This document shows, piece after piece, positions 35,701 to 47,580 of a DNA stretch of 64,000 nt; within the stretch, counting starts at the first letter, position 1; each line of letters begins with the position of its first letter. A program made the translations under genes and the position numbers. The DNA is from Caprella mutica (lineage: Eukaryota > Arthropoda > Malacostraca > Amphipoda > Caprellidae). The stretch lies in contig CANNZV010000838.1 of NCBI GenBank assembly GCA_947561585.1, forward strand, positions 62,001 through 126,000, written 5' to 3'. The notes below the pieces were generated by a model that was not told where the DNA came from, made no database searches, and worked only from the letters and a program-made list of their open reading frames with translations.

Positions 35701-37350
35701 ACGAGGTAGCGTGGGGGGACACGAGGTAGCGTGGGGAGACATTAGGTAGCGTGTGGAGACATTAGGTAGCGTTGGGAGACACGAGGTAGCGTGGGGAGAC
35801 ATTAGGTAGCGTGGGACACGAGGTAGCGTGGGGAGACACGAGGTAGCGTGGGACATGAGGTAGCGTGGGGAGACATTAGGTAGCATGTTTAGACACGAGG
35901 TAGCGTGGGGAGACATGAGGTAGAGTGGGGAGACATGAGGTAGCGTGGGACACGAGGTAGCGTGGGGAGACATTAGGTAGCATGGGGAGACAAGAGGTAG
36001 CGTGGGGAGACATTAGGTAGCGTTGGAAGACACGAGGTAGCGTGGGGAGACATTAGGTAGCGTGGGGAAACACGAGGTAGCGTGGGACACGAGGTAGCGT
36101 GGGGAGACATTATGTAGCGTGAGGAGACACGAGGTAGCGTGGGGAGACATTAGGTAGCGTGGGACACGAGGTAGCGTGGGGAGACATGAGGTAGCGTGGG
36201 ACACGAGGTAGCGTGTGGAGACATTAGGTAGCGTGTGGAGACACGAAGTAGCGTGGGGAGACATTAGGTAGCGTGGGGAGACACGAGGTAGCGTGGGACA
36301 TTAGGTAGCGTGGGACACGAGGTAGCGTGGGGAGACATGAGGTAGCGTGGGACACGAGGTAGCGTGGGGAGACATTAGGTAGCGTGGTGAGACACGAAGT
36401 AGCGTGGGGAGACATTAGGTAGCGTGGGGAGACACTAGGTAGCGTGGGACACGAGGTAGCGTGGGACACGAGGTAGCGTGGGACACGAGGTAGCGTGGGG
36501 AGACACGAGGTAGCGTGGGGAGACACGAGGTAGCGTGGGACATGAGGTAGCGTGGGACACGAGGTAGCGTAGGGAGACACGAGGTAGCGTGGGACATGAG
36601 GTAGCGTGGGACATGAGGTAGCGTGGGGAGACATTAGGTAGCTTGTATAGACACGAGGTAGCGTGGGGAGACATGAGGTAGCGTGGGACACGAGGTAGCG
36701 TGGGGAGACATTAGGTAGCGTTGGGAGTCATTAGGTAGTGTGGGGAGACATTAGGTAGCGTTGGGAGTCATTAGGTAGTGTGGGGAGGCACGACGTCGCG
36801 TGGGGAGACATTAGGTAGCGTGGGGAGACACGAGGTAGCGTGGGACATGAGGTAGCGTGGGACACGAGGTAGCGTAGGGAGACACGAGGTAGCGTTTGAC
36901 ATGAGGTAGCGTGGGACATGAGGTAGCGTGGGGAGACATTAGGTAGCTTGTATAGACACGAGGTAGCGTGGGGAGACATGAGGTAGCGTGGGACACGAGG
37001 TAGCGTGGGGAGACATTAGGTAGCGTTGGGAGTCATTAGGTAGTGTGGGGAGGCACGACGTCGCGTGGGGAGACATTAGGTAGCGTGGGGAGACATTAGA
37101 TAGCGTTGGGAGACACGAGGTAGCTTGGGGAGACATTAGGTAGCGTGGGACACGAGGTAGCGTGGGGAGACATGAGGTAGCGTGGGGAGACATTAGGTAG
37201 CGTGGGGAGACACTAGGTAGCGTTGGACACGAGGTAGCGTGGGGAGACATGAAGTAGCGTGGGACACGAGATAGCGTGGGGAGACATTAGGTAGCGTTTG
37301 GAGACATTAGGTAACGTGGGGAGACACGAGGTAGCGTAGGGGAGATATGG
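23785..37350 (-). repeat. 13.5-kb satellite-like array of a 17/20-bp unit
   Basis: There are two main forms on the + strand: 20 bp (GGTAGCGTGGGGAGACACGA or ending ACATTA) and 17 bp (GGTAGCGTGGGACACGA). I estimate about 700 units. The consensus is about 65% GC with CpG sites, in a genome otherwise near 30% GC, and G greatly exceeds C on the + strand. Rarer 19-bp forms (GGTAGCGTGGGTGACATTA, GGTAGCGTGGGGAGAACGA) occur. The minus-strand consensus has no stop, and the two main lengths leave the same remainder modulo three, so minus-strand frames of up to 592 codons (33824-35602) run with a SPHATSCLPTLPRV-like pattern. I see no promoter, intron or non-repetitive domain that would make this a gene. 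Confidence 0.95.
24681..31400 (-). repeat. Higher-order blocks of 2.9-3.6 kb inside the array
   Basis: The rare junction CGTGAGACATTAGG occurs at 24681, 28236 and 31182. The first block is 3,555 bp and the second 2,946 bp. Long stretches after equivalent positions are identical in translation: 24890-25690 matches 28245-29045 (offset 3,355), and 27044-28235 matches 29990-31181 (offset 2,946). The length difference comes from missing runs of units, including the ATTATGTAACG group present after 24681 and 31182 but skipped after 28236. The sequence just before 24681 also matches that before 28236 at offset 3,555. Confidence 0.85.
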
Positions 37351-37621
37351 GAGCATGGGCCTCTATGGTGACTTGAAAGAAGCCCACAGGGAAAAATGCC
37401 CACAAGGAAAGAAGCACACAGGAAAAACTTACTTTTTAAAATGCAGAAAAACATAAAGGTGTTTTAAATAAGGGAATAGATTTACAAAGGCACAAATATT
37501 CAATTATTTTTCTATGTCTTGTACCTTTTGTCTCATTTTGAAAACCTTCATCGCTATGATTAATTGTATACTTGTTGAAATTCAATTTTATTGTATCTAA
37601 ATTTACCATTTCAATTATATT
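37351..37621. other. Array border and AT-rich spacer
   Basis: Just outside the array is a short degenerate repeat of AGAAGCCCACAGGGAAAAAT type (37378-37427). AT-rich DNA follows, with no gene visible. Confidence 0.5.
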
Positions 37622-37795
37622 TTACCCCAAGGGCTTTATCCTGAAGCTGATTAAGGTGAATGGAAGAGAAGAGGGGTAGCGTCCTTTGAGTTCCAAACTG
37701 TTTTAATTTGATATGTGTGTTATCTTTAATTAATTTGCCATGTTTATCTATTTTTAACGTTACTTGCAGTTTTGAGGTAACACTAGGTTTAGGTA
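37622..37795 (+). repeat. Dispersed array-leader segment, copy 2
   Basis: It shares GGGCTTTATCCTGAAGCTGA and ACTTGCAGTTTTGAGGTAAC with 2203-2339, separated by less similar sequence. Directly after it GGTAGCGTGGGGAGATGC units begin, whereas the copy at 2.3 kb leads into CTCTTCC/TGTTAGGTAGACTCG units. Confidence 0.55.
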
Positions 37796-38050
37796 GCGTG
37801 GGGAGATGCAAGGTAGCGTGGGGAGACATTAAGTAGCGTGGGGAGACATTAGGTAGCGTGGGGAGATACGAGGTAGCTTGGGGAGTCATTAGGTAGCGTG
37901 GGGAGATACAAGGTAGCGTGGAGAGATACGAGGTAGCGTGGGGAGACAATAGGTAGCGTGGGGAGATACAAGGTAGCGTGGGGAGTCATTAGGTAGCGTG
38001 GGGAGATACGAGATAGCGTGGGGAGACAATAGGTAGTGTGGGGAGATACT
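37796..38050 (-). repeat. Detached outlier of the 20-bp array, about 13 units
   Basis: The units are GGTAGCGTGGGGAGATACAA, GGTAGCGTGGGGAGATACGA and GGTAGCGTGGGGAGACATTA. GATAC is common here and rare in the main array 450 bp away, so the two blocks have evolved apart. All units are 20 bp, and the 17-bp form is missing. Confidence 0.9.
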
Positions 38051-38371
38051 CTCTCAATCTACAGTGTCTACTATTTTCTCCATTAACATATTCTCAAATT
38101 AAATGTATATAAATCCATTTGTTCATATATGAGAACGAATAAAATGAGCAGACTATAAATAATTTGTATAACGTAAGAACTATTCCATTAATCAAACAAA
38201 ATAACGAGCTCACATTTATAGATTAAATAAAGATTAAATGGTGAAAAACCAGTAATTAGGAAGGATATATTATTATTCCTTTTGTTCATCTCTGAATGTA
38301 CCAGTTGTTATATTTTTTCTTCGGTCGATGCATGGTAATTATTCCTCCGTCTGCTTTGTCCTGATGATGAA

Positions 38372-38527
38372 ATTCGTCTTCATTGGTCTACATCATCTTC
38401 ATAGGTTGGGGCTGTATTGTGCCTTTATTGGTCTAAAATCTAAATCAACTTCATAGGTTGGGGCTGTATTGTGTCTTTTAGTCTAAAATCTAAATCATCT
38501 TCATAGGTTGGGGCTACATTGCGTCTG
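38372..38527 (+). repeat. 56-58 bp tandem repeat, about 3 copies
   Basis: Units contain CATCTTCATAGGTTGGGGCT, GTATTGTGCCTTTATTGGTC and TAAAATCTAAAT, with small deletions between copies. Confidence 0.8.
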
Positions 38528-38901
38528 TTTTCTTCATTTCAATCAATTAGTTAATTGCTTGTAGTAGAGTTATTTGGGACATAGTTTGTCTAGCAGCTGC
38601 TTCAGGAAGTAATTAATGGTAATTACAATCGAAGGAATTATACAGTAATTACATATCAATTAATTAAGCTAGGTAGATTTTTAGAGAATTTTATAAATTA
38701 GAAGTTATATTTGTGACCATATAAAATGCTGTAAAAATTGTATTACCTATTTTAAAATTTCATCGAGTAAAATGAATTACTTGCTATTCATACTACCAGT
38801 AGTTGTAAATTAATGGATACAAACATGAAGTTCACTGTCACAACTCAGAAATATTACTTTAAGTGTTATTGGATTAGGTACCTAACGTTAGTAGAGGCTT
38901 A
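38528..38901. other. AT-rich unannotated DNA
   Basis: No array, exon or RNA gene is recognised. Confidence 0.5.
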
Positions 38902-38963
38902 GAGATCAGGGCAGATCACGGCAGATCAGGGCAGATCACGGCAGATCAGGGCAGATAAGGGCG
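38902..38963 (+). repeat. 10-bp repeat with 20-bp alternation
   Basis: GCAGATCAGG and GCAGATCACG alternate for about six units. Confidence 0.85.
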
Positions 38964-39414
38964 CACGTCACGGCATCAGTGATTGCTATCTCAAAGTGAA
39001 CAATAGTAAGCTTCTTAACGGCATTGCTCCATGGAATGAATAAGCATATGCAATGATTAAAGAGCATTTTCTTAATCAAAATAAATCCTATCTCATTTCA
39101 ATTATTACATAAAATTTATTTATAAGTGAAATATGATTAATTATGTGTTCGATTTTTTAGAAAAGCTCTCTAATGATAAAATTTCAATATTATCCAGAAA
39201 TCTAGCTACAACATTGCATCCATAACTCCATTATACCGATATTACAATATCTATCCTGATTAGAATGCATATCAGAGTCTGGAAGTGATGTAACAAATAG
39301 GAGCCATTGAATAACCTCTGTAATGTGCAGCTAATCATTTATCTAGTCCCTAACAAGCTGGGGCTGTTGTTGTGAATCCCCGGGGAGTGGGAAGTTCTGT
39401 TCTTGGGGAGGGGT
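38964..39414. other. Unannotated DNA
   Basis: No gene is seen. The last 50 bases before the next array are G-rich (CCCCGGGGAGTGGGAAG, then TTCTTGGGGAGGGGTGACAG). Confidence 0.45.
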
Positions 39415-40382
39415 GACAGTCACCTTCTACAGTCATCTGCTACAGTCACCTTCTACAGTCATCTGCTACAGTCACTTGACAGTGCTACAGTCACATACTA
39501 CAGTCATCTCCTACAGTCACATACTACAGTCATCTGCTACAGTCACATACTACAGTCATCTGCTACAGTCACATACTGCAATCTGCTACAGTCACTTGAC
39601 AGTCACCTCCTACAGTCACTTTCTACAGTCATCTGCTACAGTAACTTGATAGTCACCTCTTACAGTCATCTGCTACAGTCACCTTCTACAGTCATCTTCT
39701 ACAGTCACTTGACAGTCACCTCCTACAGTCACCTTCTACAGTCATCTGCTACAGTCACCTGGCAGCAACCTCCTACAGTCACTTGACAATCATCTTCTAC
39801 AGTCACTTGACAGTCATCTTCTACAGTCACTTGACAGTCACCTCCTACAGTCACTTGACAGTCACCTCCTACAGTCACTTGACAGTCACCTCCTACAGTC
39901 ACCTGCTACAATCATCTGCTACAGTCACCTGGCAGTCACCTCCTACAGTCACTTGACAGTCATCTTCTACAGTCATCTTCTACAGTCACTTGACAGTCAT
40001 CTTCTACAGTCACTTGACAGTCACCTCCTACAGTCACTTGACAGTCACCTCCTACAGTCACTTGACAGTCATTTCCTACAGTCACTTGACAGTCACCTCC
40101 TACAGTCACTTGACAGTCATCTTCTACAGTCACTTGACAGTCATCTTCTACAGTCACTTGACTGTCACCTCCTACAGTCACTTGACAGTCATCTTCTACA
40201 GTCACTTGGCAGTCATCTCCTACAGTCACTTGACAGTCACCTCCTACAGTCACTTGACAGTCACCTCCTACAGTCACTTGACAGTCACCTCCTACAATCA
40301 CTTGTCAGTCACCTCCTACAGTCACTTGACAGTCATTTTCTACAGTCACTTGACAGTCATCTCCTACAGTCACTTGACAGTC
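39415..40382 (+). repeat. 12/24-bp minisatellite built on CTACAGTCAC
   Basis: The right two thirds is a regular 24-bp unit, CTCCTACAGTCACTTGACAG plus TCAC, with CATCTT in place of CACCTC in many copies. The left third is less regular, with CTACAGTCATCTG and CTACAGTCACCTT words of 12-13 bp. The change from a simple 12-13 bp repeat to a 24-bp dimer can be read along the array. Frames open on both strands (for example an 8-residue LDSHLLQS pattern) come from the 24-bp period. Confidence 0.92.
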
Positions 40383-40451
40383 TAAGTTACCTTATTTGGT
40401 CAGGTGAAATTTGCTTTTCTCTTTAGTATAATACCATTTTAATTCATTTAG

Positions 40452-40530
40452 AGTGAATTGATCGGTCATATAAGAAAAACTGTGTAATAATTATTATTTA
40501 AATTTTATAATGTTGTTTTTTCTCATCTAC
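40452..40530. mobile_element. Partial copy of the ATTATCGGTCAG fold-back family
   Basis: GATCGGTCATATAAGAAAAA and a following TGTGTAATAATTATTATTTA match the left arm of the family. The right side retains only TTTTTTCTCAT and TACCCTA. The outermost left bases are altered. Confidence 0.45.
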
Positions 40531-41640
40531 CCTATATATCATACAATTATCCCTAACATATATTATAGTATGTAAAATAGTTAAAGTAAATAAGTTACAA
40601 AAATATACCTAAATAGATAACACCCGCATATATTATCTACAAACACTTAAAATGCAAATATATCCCAAAAGAATAGCAGCAAGATAACACAGATAATATC
40701 TATCAAAATAGTCTGTCTTGTATTTAAGGTGTCCATCATTTAGTAATGCCACCCAAACTATCTACTGTGAAGAACTGACAAATAGCAGGACAATGTCTCT
40801 GTGAGCCTTTGAGCCGCTAGATCCTAAAGGATATCTCTTGACTTGAGGAATGTGAGGGAGAGGGGATTTGATGGGGAGGTAGGGACAGGGTTTTCTAAGG
40901 TTTGTATTTTTTATGCCAGAGACAATTTTTCACGACTGAAATATCCAAATAATAGCTACATTTTATGAAAACCTACATTCACAAATCACAAGCACCAAGA
41001 ACATTTTAAACAATAATAGTGTCAATTGAATCAGACATCATTAGTTACCATTTCCTTATCAGTATAACCTTTCTATCGTGTTTTCTTTAGGTAAAATGGT
41101 AGCCATGGTTAGTTTAACTATAGTACCATACACTGTGTTCTGTACAAGAAGTAAGGGATACATAAGCCTTCTTTGTTCTTGTTTGTTTGTGTTTAATGTG
41201 TGATTCACACATGTACTGCTGTAGAAACATATAACAGACTATAATGATATTGCTGTGAGAAAATAGAATATATATTTAGTTACAACATTACTACTTAGTT
41301 AATTCATAGGAAATACAAAGGTATAGTGCCGATGGCTCAATACTATAAGCTGTAGTATATACTATATGGTAAATATTTACCATTTGCTTGTCGTCTTATG
41401 TTTTCAAGTTTCTTTAGTATAGTATATTATGTTGTTCCTATACATTTAGTAATATATATATTATTATATATATCTAATAAGCTATAATTTCTCGCAACAA
41501 AAGAATGGTTTTTGTGAAGACATAAAATTGGAGCAAATATTATCCATTGAGTCCGCTTCTGTTTCTTTATTTAATCCAGAGCTCTTCGATTTCTCTAATA
41601 AATAACTTCGTTTCATTTCTTATGCCCCATTCTCCATTCA
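40531..41640. other. AT-rich unannotated DNA
   Basis: No array, exon or RNA gene is recognised. Confidence 0.5.
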
Positions 41641-41925
41641 CTTCTTTTTCCCTATTTAACTCCTCTACCCCATTTACCCCCATTTACCTCCTTTATCCCA
41701 TTTTCCCCATGTACCCCATTTACACCCATTTACCCCTTTTACCTCATCTACCCCGTTTACCTCCTTTACCCCATTTACCCCTTTTACTTCCTTTACCCCA
41801 TTTACCCCTTTTACCCCATTTACCACATTTACCTCCTATAGCCCATTTACCCCCTTTACCTCCTTTACCCCATTTTCCCTATTTACCCCATTTACCTCCT
41901 TTACCCCATTTTCCCCATTCACCCG
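41641..41925 (+). repeat. Pyrimidine-rich repeat, 9/18-bp units
   Basis: TTTACCCCA and TTTACCTCC words alternate, with TTTACCCCTTTTACC variants. C and T make up most of the + strand. An open frame rich in Pro/Leu (41547-41945) follows from this composition and is not supported as a gene. Confidence 0.85.
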
Positions 41926-42132
41926 TGCGTGTGAAGTTTCTTTAAGATGGTAGTTAGAGGCTCAGGTCCCGTAGGAAATCTGAGTAAGGGGCCACTTGAA
42001 TTACCCTGGAGATCGACTACCGAGCTACTTTTACACAGTTACCATCTTATACGGCCTGAACAGAGAGAAAAAAAGCAACAATGCCTTAAAAAGATGACTT
42101 ACAGGGTATAATTAGACACCAATAGTAATTTT

Positions 42133-42315
42133 GGGTAAGTAACGAATTATCGGTCAGTTTCACATCTTCGGTCATATGAGAAAAACTATTATTATATTCA
42201 AATTAGTATCCGTGATATTTCAGGTATCATGGATACCAATTCAAATAAAATAATTATTATCTGTTTTCTTATTAGACCGAAGATGTGAAACTGACCGATA
42301 ATTAGTAACTTATCC
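42133..42315. mobile_element. Fold-back MITE, ATTATCGGTCAG family, well preserved
   Basis: The left arm GGGTAAGTAACGAATTATCG continues GTCAGTTTCACATCTTCGG. The right arm is CCGAAGATGTGAAACTGACC then GATAATTAGTAACTTATCC. The centre has TTAGTATCCGTGATATTTCA then GGTATCATGGATACCAATT. Non-autonomous. Confidence 0.85.
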
Positions 42316-43432
42316 TATTTTAACCACTCAAAATATAATATATGATTTTTTAAAGCATTTACTATCACAGGTCAACTAGATCTTTCTACACCTTTCCGGA
42401 ATGTGCTAGAATATTCTACCTAACTAAGTATTCGTTCTTTCTTTTAAAGTTAAAAAGGTTGAGGAATATGAGGGAGAATCTTTAGGCCTGTTCTCGCGAA
42501 TTCAAAATTCAAAGCTCAGGGGCCTTAGGCAGAGTGGGGACTTTGGCAATCTAATTTGAACACATATAGGCCCAAACCTTTGGATTCAAACTGCTTTTCA
42601 CTCAACGACTTCCATTTCAACACTGGATTTATATTAAATAAAGAAATCTGTAGTCAGAGGGCGAATGATCTCACGAAGTTAAATTCTATGTATAATTTCA
42701 AATACAATTAAGTGATGTACTTTATTTATATCTTTAGATTATTTATATGGTTTTAACAATAGACCATGAAATGAATATTTTTATATACAATAGGATAATG
42801 TGACTCTTTTTATTACTCTTAACAGTAAAGAATATTCTGCAATAATATAATGAAAATAAATATATGTAGGACTATATATTTATTTTATTCTTCGTCAAAA
42901 ATGACAGGGTTTTTTCTTTTCCATTTTTTAACGTGTCAATTACCAATTTTTTGAAATCCAGATTATTCATCCGGATTTTTATCATTCGATTTTTCCCAAT
43001 TATTCGTTTTTTCCCAGTTTTTACATTTAAAATAATCCATATTTTTCATCCGTATTTCTCCTGATTTGTTATTTTCTGTTATCCGGATTTCTCTGGTGAA
43101 ATTACCCTTTAAAAATCACTGACTATAATTTGTTTCAATTTTTTAAATTATCCCGATAAAATTATTTGGATATAAAAATCTGGATTATATCATAATACAG
43201 ATTTTTGTGCTATTTGTATGTTTCTGGTATCGGAATTTTCAATTTTCCGAATTTTTCGGTTTTCCGGATTTTATTTGCCAGTTTGTAAATATTAGGAAAT
43301 GTATCTTTTCATTTTGATATCGAATATATTTGTTAATTTAGTGTGTAGAAATTGGTGGTGTGTTTTGCCTCCCAATCCATGGTACTTAATGGGTAAATAA
43401 TGTCATTAAAAGTCCATTATTGTAAACTAAAC
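42316..43432. other. AT-rich DNA with repeated TCCGGATTT words
   Basis: Between about 42890 and 43270 the words CCGGATTT, TCCAGATTAT and ATTTTTCCCA recur at irregular spacing, which suggests a decayed low-complexity repeat. No gene is visible. Confidence 0.4.
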
Positions 43433-43662
43433 GAGAGAATGAGAGGAGAGGAGGAATGAGAGGAGAAAGAGGAATGAGAGGAGAAAAAGAAATGAGAGGA
43501 GAAAGAGAAATGAGAGGAGAAAGAGAAATGAGAGGAGAAAGAGAAATAAGAGGAGAAAGAGAAATGAGAGGAGAAAGAGGAAATGAGAGGAGAAAGAGGA
43601 AATGAGATAGAAGAGGAGAAAGAGAAATGAGAGGAGAAAGAGGAATGATAGGAGAAAAAGAG
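43433..43662 (+). repeat. 18-bp purine-rich minisatellite, about 12 copies
   Basis: The unit is ATGAGAGGAGAAAGAGAA, with a one-base G insertion in some copies. The + strand is almost only purine. It abuts the 47-bp array on its right. Confidence 0.92.
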
Positions 43663-43695
43663 GTCTGTAGACACTGTGATGATGAAGCCTGTAAC

Positions 43696-45963
43696 AACTG
43701 TAGATAGAGAGGCCTGTAGACACTATACACAGTGTATATCTCAACTGTAGATAGAGAGGTCCGTAGACACTATACACAGTGTATATCTCAACTGTAGATA
43801 TAGTGGCCTGTAGACACTATACACAGTGTATATCTCAACTGTAGATAGAGTGGCCTGTAGACACTATACACAGTGTATATCTCAACTGTAGATAGAGAGG
43901 TCCGTAGACACTATACACAGTGTATATCTCAACTGTAGATATAGTGGCCTGTAGACACTATACACAGTGTATATCTCAACTGTAGATAGAGAGGTCCGTA
44001 GACACTATACACAGTGTATATCTCAACTGTAGATAGAGAGGCCTGTAGACACTATACACAGTGTATATCTCAACTGTAGATAGAGTGGCCTGTAGACACT
44101 ATACACAGTGTATATCTCAACTGTAGATAGAGAGGTCTGTAGACTCTATACACAGTGTATATCTCAACTGTAGGTAGAGTGGCCTGTAGACACTATACAC
44201 AGTGTATATCTCAACTGTAGATAGAGAGGTCCGTAGACACTATACACAGTGTATATCTCAACTGTAGATAGAGAGGCCTGTAGACACTATACACAGTGTA
44301 TATCTCAACTGTAGATAGAGTGGCCTGTAGAAACTATACACAGTGTATATCTCAACTGTAGATAGAGAGGTCTGTAGACTCTATACACAGTGTATATCTC
44401 AACTGTAGGTAGAGTGGCCTGTAGACACTATACACAGTGTATATCTCAACTGTAGATAGAGAGGTCTGTAGACACTATACACAGTGTATATCTCAACTGT
44501 AGGTAGAGTGGCCTGTAGACACTATACACAGTGTATATCTCAACTGTAGGTAGAGTGGCCTGTAGACACTATACACAGTGTATATCTCAACTGTAGGTAG
44601 AGTGGCCTGTAGACACTATACACAGTGTATATCTCAACTGTAGGTAGAGTGGCCTGTAGACACCATACACAGTGTATATCTCAACTGTAGATAGAGTGGC
44701 CTGTAGACACTATACACAGTGTATATCTCAACTGTAGATAGAGTGGTCTGTAGACACTATACACAGTGTATATCTCAACTGTAGGTAGAGTGGCCTGTAG
44801 ACACTATACACAGTGTATATCTCAACTGTAGGTAGAGTGGCCTGTAGACACTATACACAGTGTATATCTCAACTGTAGGTAGAGTGGCCTGTAGACACTA
44901 TACACAGTGTATATCTCAACTGTAGATAGAGTGGTCTGTAGACACTATACACAGTGTATATCTCAACTGTAGGTAGAGTGGCCTGTAGACACTATACACA
45001 GTGTATATCTCAACTGTAGGTAGAGTGGCCTGTAGAAACTATACACAGTGTATATCTCAACTGTAGGTAGAGTGGCCTGTAGACACTATACACAGTGTAT
45101 ATCTCAACTGTAGGTAGAGTGGCCTGTAGACACTATACACAGTGTATATCTCAACTGTAGGTAGAGTGGCCTGTAGACACTATACACAGTGTATATCTCA
45201 ACTGTAGGTAGAGTGGCCTGTAGACACTATACACAGTGTATATCTCAACTGTAGGTAGAGTGGCCTGTAGACACTATACGCAGTGTATATCTCAACTGTA
45301 GATAGAGAGGTCTGTAGACACTATACACAGTGTATATCTCAACTGTAGGTAGAGTGGCCTGTAGACACTATACACAGTGTATATCTCAACTGTAGGTAGA
45401 GTGGCCTGTAGACACTATACACAGTGTATATCTCAACTGTAGATAGAGTGGCCTGTAGACACTATACACAGTGTATATCTCAACTGTAGATAGAGTGGCC
45501 TGTAGACACTATACACAGTGTATATCTCAACTGTAGATAGAGTGGTCTGTAGACACTATACACAGTGTATATCTCAACTGTAGGTAGAGTGGCCTGTAGA
45601 CACTATACACAGTGTATATCTCAACTGTAGGTAGAGTGGCCTGTAGAAACTATACACAGTGTATATCTCAACTGTAGGTAGAGTGGCCTGTAGACACTAT
45701 ACACAGTGTATATCTCAACTGTAGGTAGAGTGGCCTGTAGACACTATACACAGTGTATATCTCAACTGTAGGTAGAGTGGCCTGTAGACACTATACACAG
45801 TGTATATCTCAACTGTAGATAGAGTGGCCTGTAGACACTATACACAGTGTATATCTCAACTGTAGGTAGAGTGGCCTGTAGACACTATACACAGTGTATA
45901 TCTCAACTGTAGATAGAGTGGCCTGTAGACACTATACACAGTGTATATCTCAACTGTAGGTAG
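43696..45963 (+). repeat. 47-bp minisatellite, about 48 copies
   Basis: The unit begins GTGTATATCTCAACTGTAGA and continues TAGAGTGGCCTGTAGACACT then ATACACA. Each unit contains the near-perfect palindrome TATACACAGTGTATA. Unit types: AGAGAGGTCCG, AGAGTGGCCTG, AGAGAGGTCTG, and GTAGGTAG against GTAGATAG. Marker variants recur: TGTAGAAACT at 45031 and 45642, and GTGGTCTG at 44931 and 45542. Both are 611 bp apart, exactly 13 units. AGACTCTATA recurs at 235 bp (5 units). Older types are concentrated at the left. Confidence 0.94.
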
Positions 45964-47388
45964 TCGCCTGTATATTCACCGCACTGTAGAATAGTGTGCG
46001 TAGTAATTGACGTTAATTGGTTTAGTGTTAATTACTTAGTGGGCCTCTCATTACACTTCTAGCCTCTAATTGAATCTCTATCTACCACAGGTTGTACTAC
46101 TCAATGGAGACCCTTTAGTGTCACCCATTCATGTGAAGCGGTATTGGTTCTTCGGGGTTTGGTTTGTTTGTATAAGTATTATAATTTCACAACTCGTTTG
46201 ATTTTTTATATATATATTTTTTAAATAACCCTCAAAATGGTTATTTTTTGATCGCTCGAATAAATTAATTTGATTATTGATGTGTATGTGAATAAGAAAG
46301 CATAGGATTAAATATCAACCAGAAATAATTTTTTTATTTAGCATAGAGTAATTTTAAATGAAATCAGAATATTTTCAGTTAGGAAAAAGTAAATGAAATC
46401 TTTGAAGCAAATCCCGTAGATTTTTAGCCTTTAATTTTATGGTTGCTGACAATCTTTGGTGTGTATTTTTATTATTACTATTTAAAAGTAATAGTCAAAA
46501 CTATTGATTATTTACATCGTTAGTGTATAATTATAGTTACCGTATAGTTCATATGGTTTAAGGAAAAATGAAAGCTATCTATAAATTAATTATATAATTA
46601 GCGAATATAATTAATTACCTTAGCATATTGTATAATTTTGAACAGACTTTTTTTTTTCTCTCAAAGATGTCCTATGCAATTTAATGTGATAATAAATACA
46701 TTTAACAACATATACTTACATAGTAGGCATGTCTGATGACCACTTAAAACTGCCAATACTATTATCTAATATATGATATACACATAAAAAAAATACATAT
46801 AAAATGTAAAAATACATATACAAAAACATGTAAAAAAAATAAATGATATGTATATAAAAACTATTAGTAATATATTGCACAAATAAAGACTATGTTCAAC
46901 CATCAATGTATCTAGAGACATCAATGTACCGTGTACCTCTACATGTTCCAAATCTCTTTACATTTAACAATAAATACTATAATTTATACTCACTACACGA
47001 AGCGCTTACCGCAAATATCTCGCATTGGCTATCATTTGTTGTTAATATGCGGTGAAGGGAATAGTAACCATGAGAGAAATATTTGAATTGTTATTTAAAT
47101 TTTTCAGATATGAATTATGTAGTGAAAAGTCTTTGAAAATTATTTGGAGTATTTTGAAATAAATACATATTTCATTAAAAATTGTGTTAAGTTTTTTTAC
47201 TTTTTTCTACAAATAGTTCATTTATTTTTAGTTTTTTTTCCACTATTTAATCACGTTACACATACAATATTAGTATTCGCTTTAATAATAAATAAAATGA
47301 ACGTATTAACACACGCTCGGCATTAGTGGGCTATATGGGTTTTAAAACGCCCAGCGCATTCTCGAGACTGTGCAAATCGGCCAGTTAC
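45964..47388. other. AT-rich unannotated DNA
   Basis: No gene, exon or array is recognised. Short frames are A/T-driven. Confidence 0.5.
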
Positions 47389-47580
47389 GCAGAACATATA
47401 AACTCTGTACAATCACTGCAGATACTTCTCAGCAGAGTCACTGTACAGTGTCTACAGTGACTGTACAATCTCTACTGTGACTGTACAGTCTGTACAGTCT
47501 ACAGTGACTCTATAGAGTATATACGATGTACAGTCACTGCAGTGCACAGTATATACAGTGACTGTAGAGTGCATAATGGA
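47389..47580. repeat. Irregular palindromic repeats of TACAGTGACTGTAC type
   Basis: CACTGTACAGTGTCTACAGT, GACTGTACAATCTCTACTGT and GACTGTACAGTCTGTACAGT follow one another. Each is partly self-complementary, so the region can form several alternative hairpins. Confidence 0.6.

Noticed and set aside
23785..37350. Telomeric repeat because of ATTAGG words
   Set aside because: TTAGG occurs only as part of the longer ACATTAGGTAGCG unit. There is no run of TTAGG itself.
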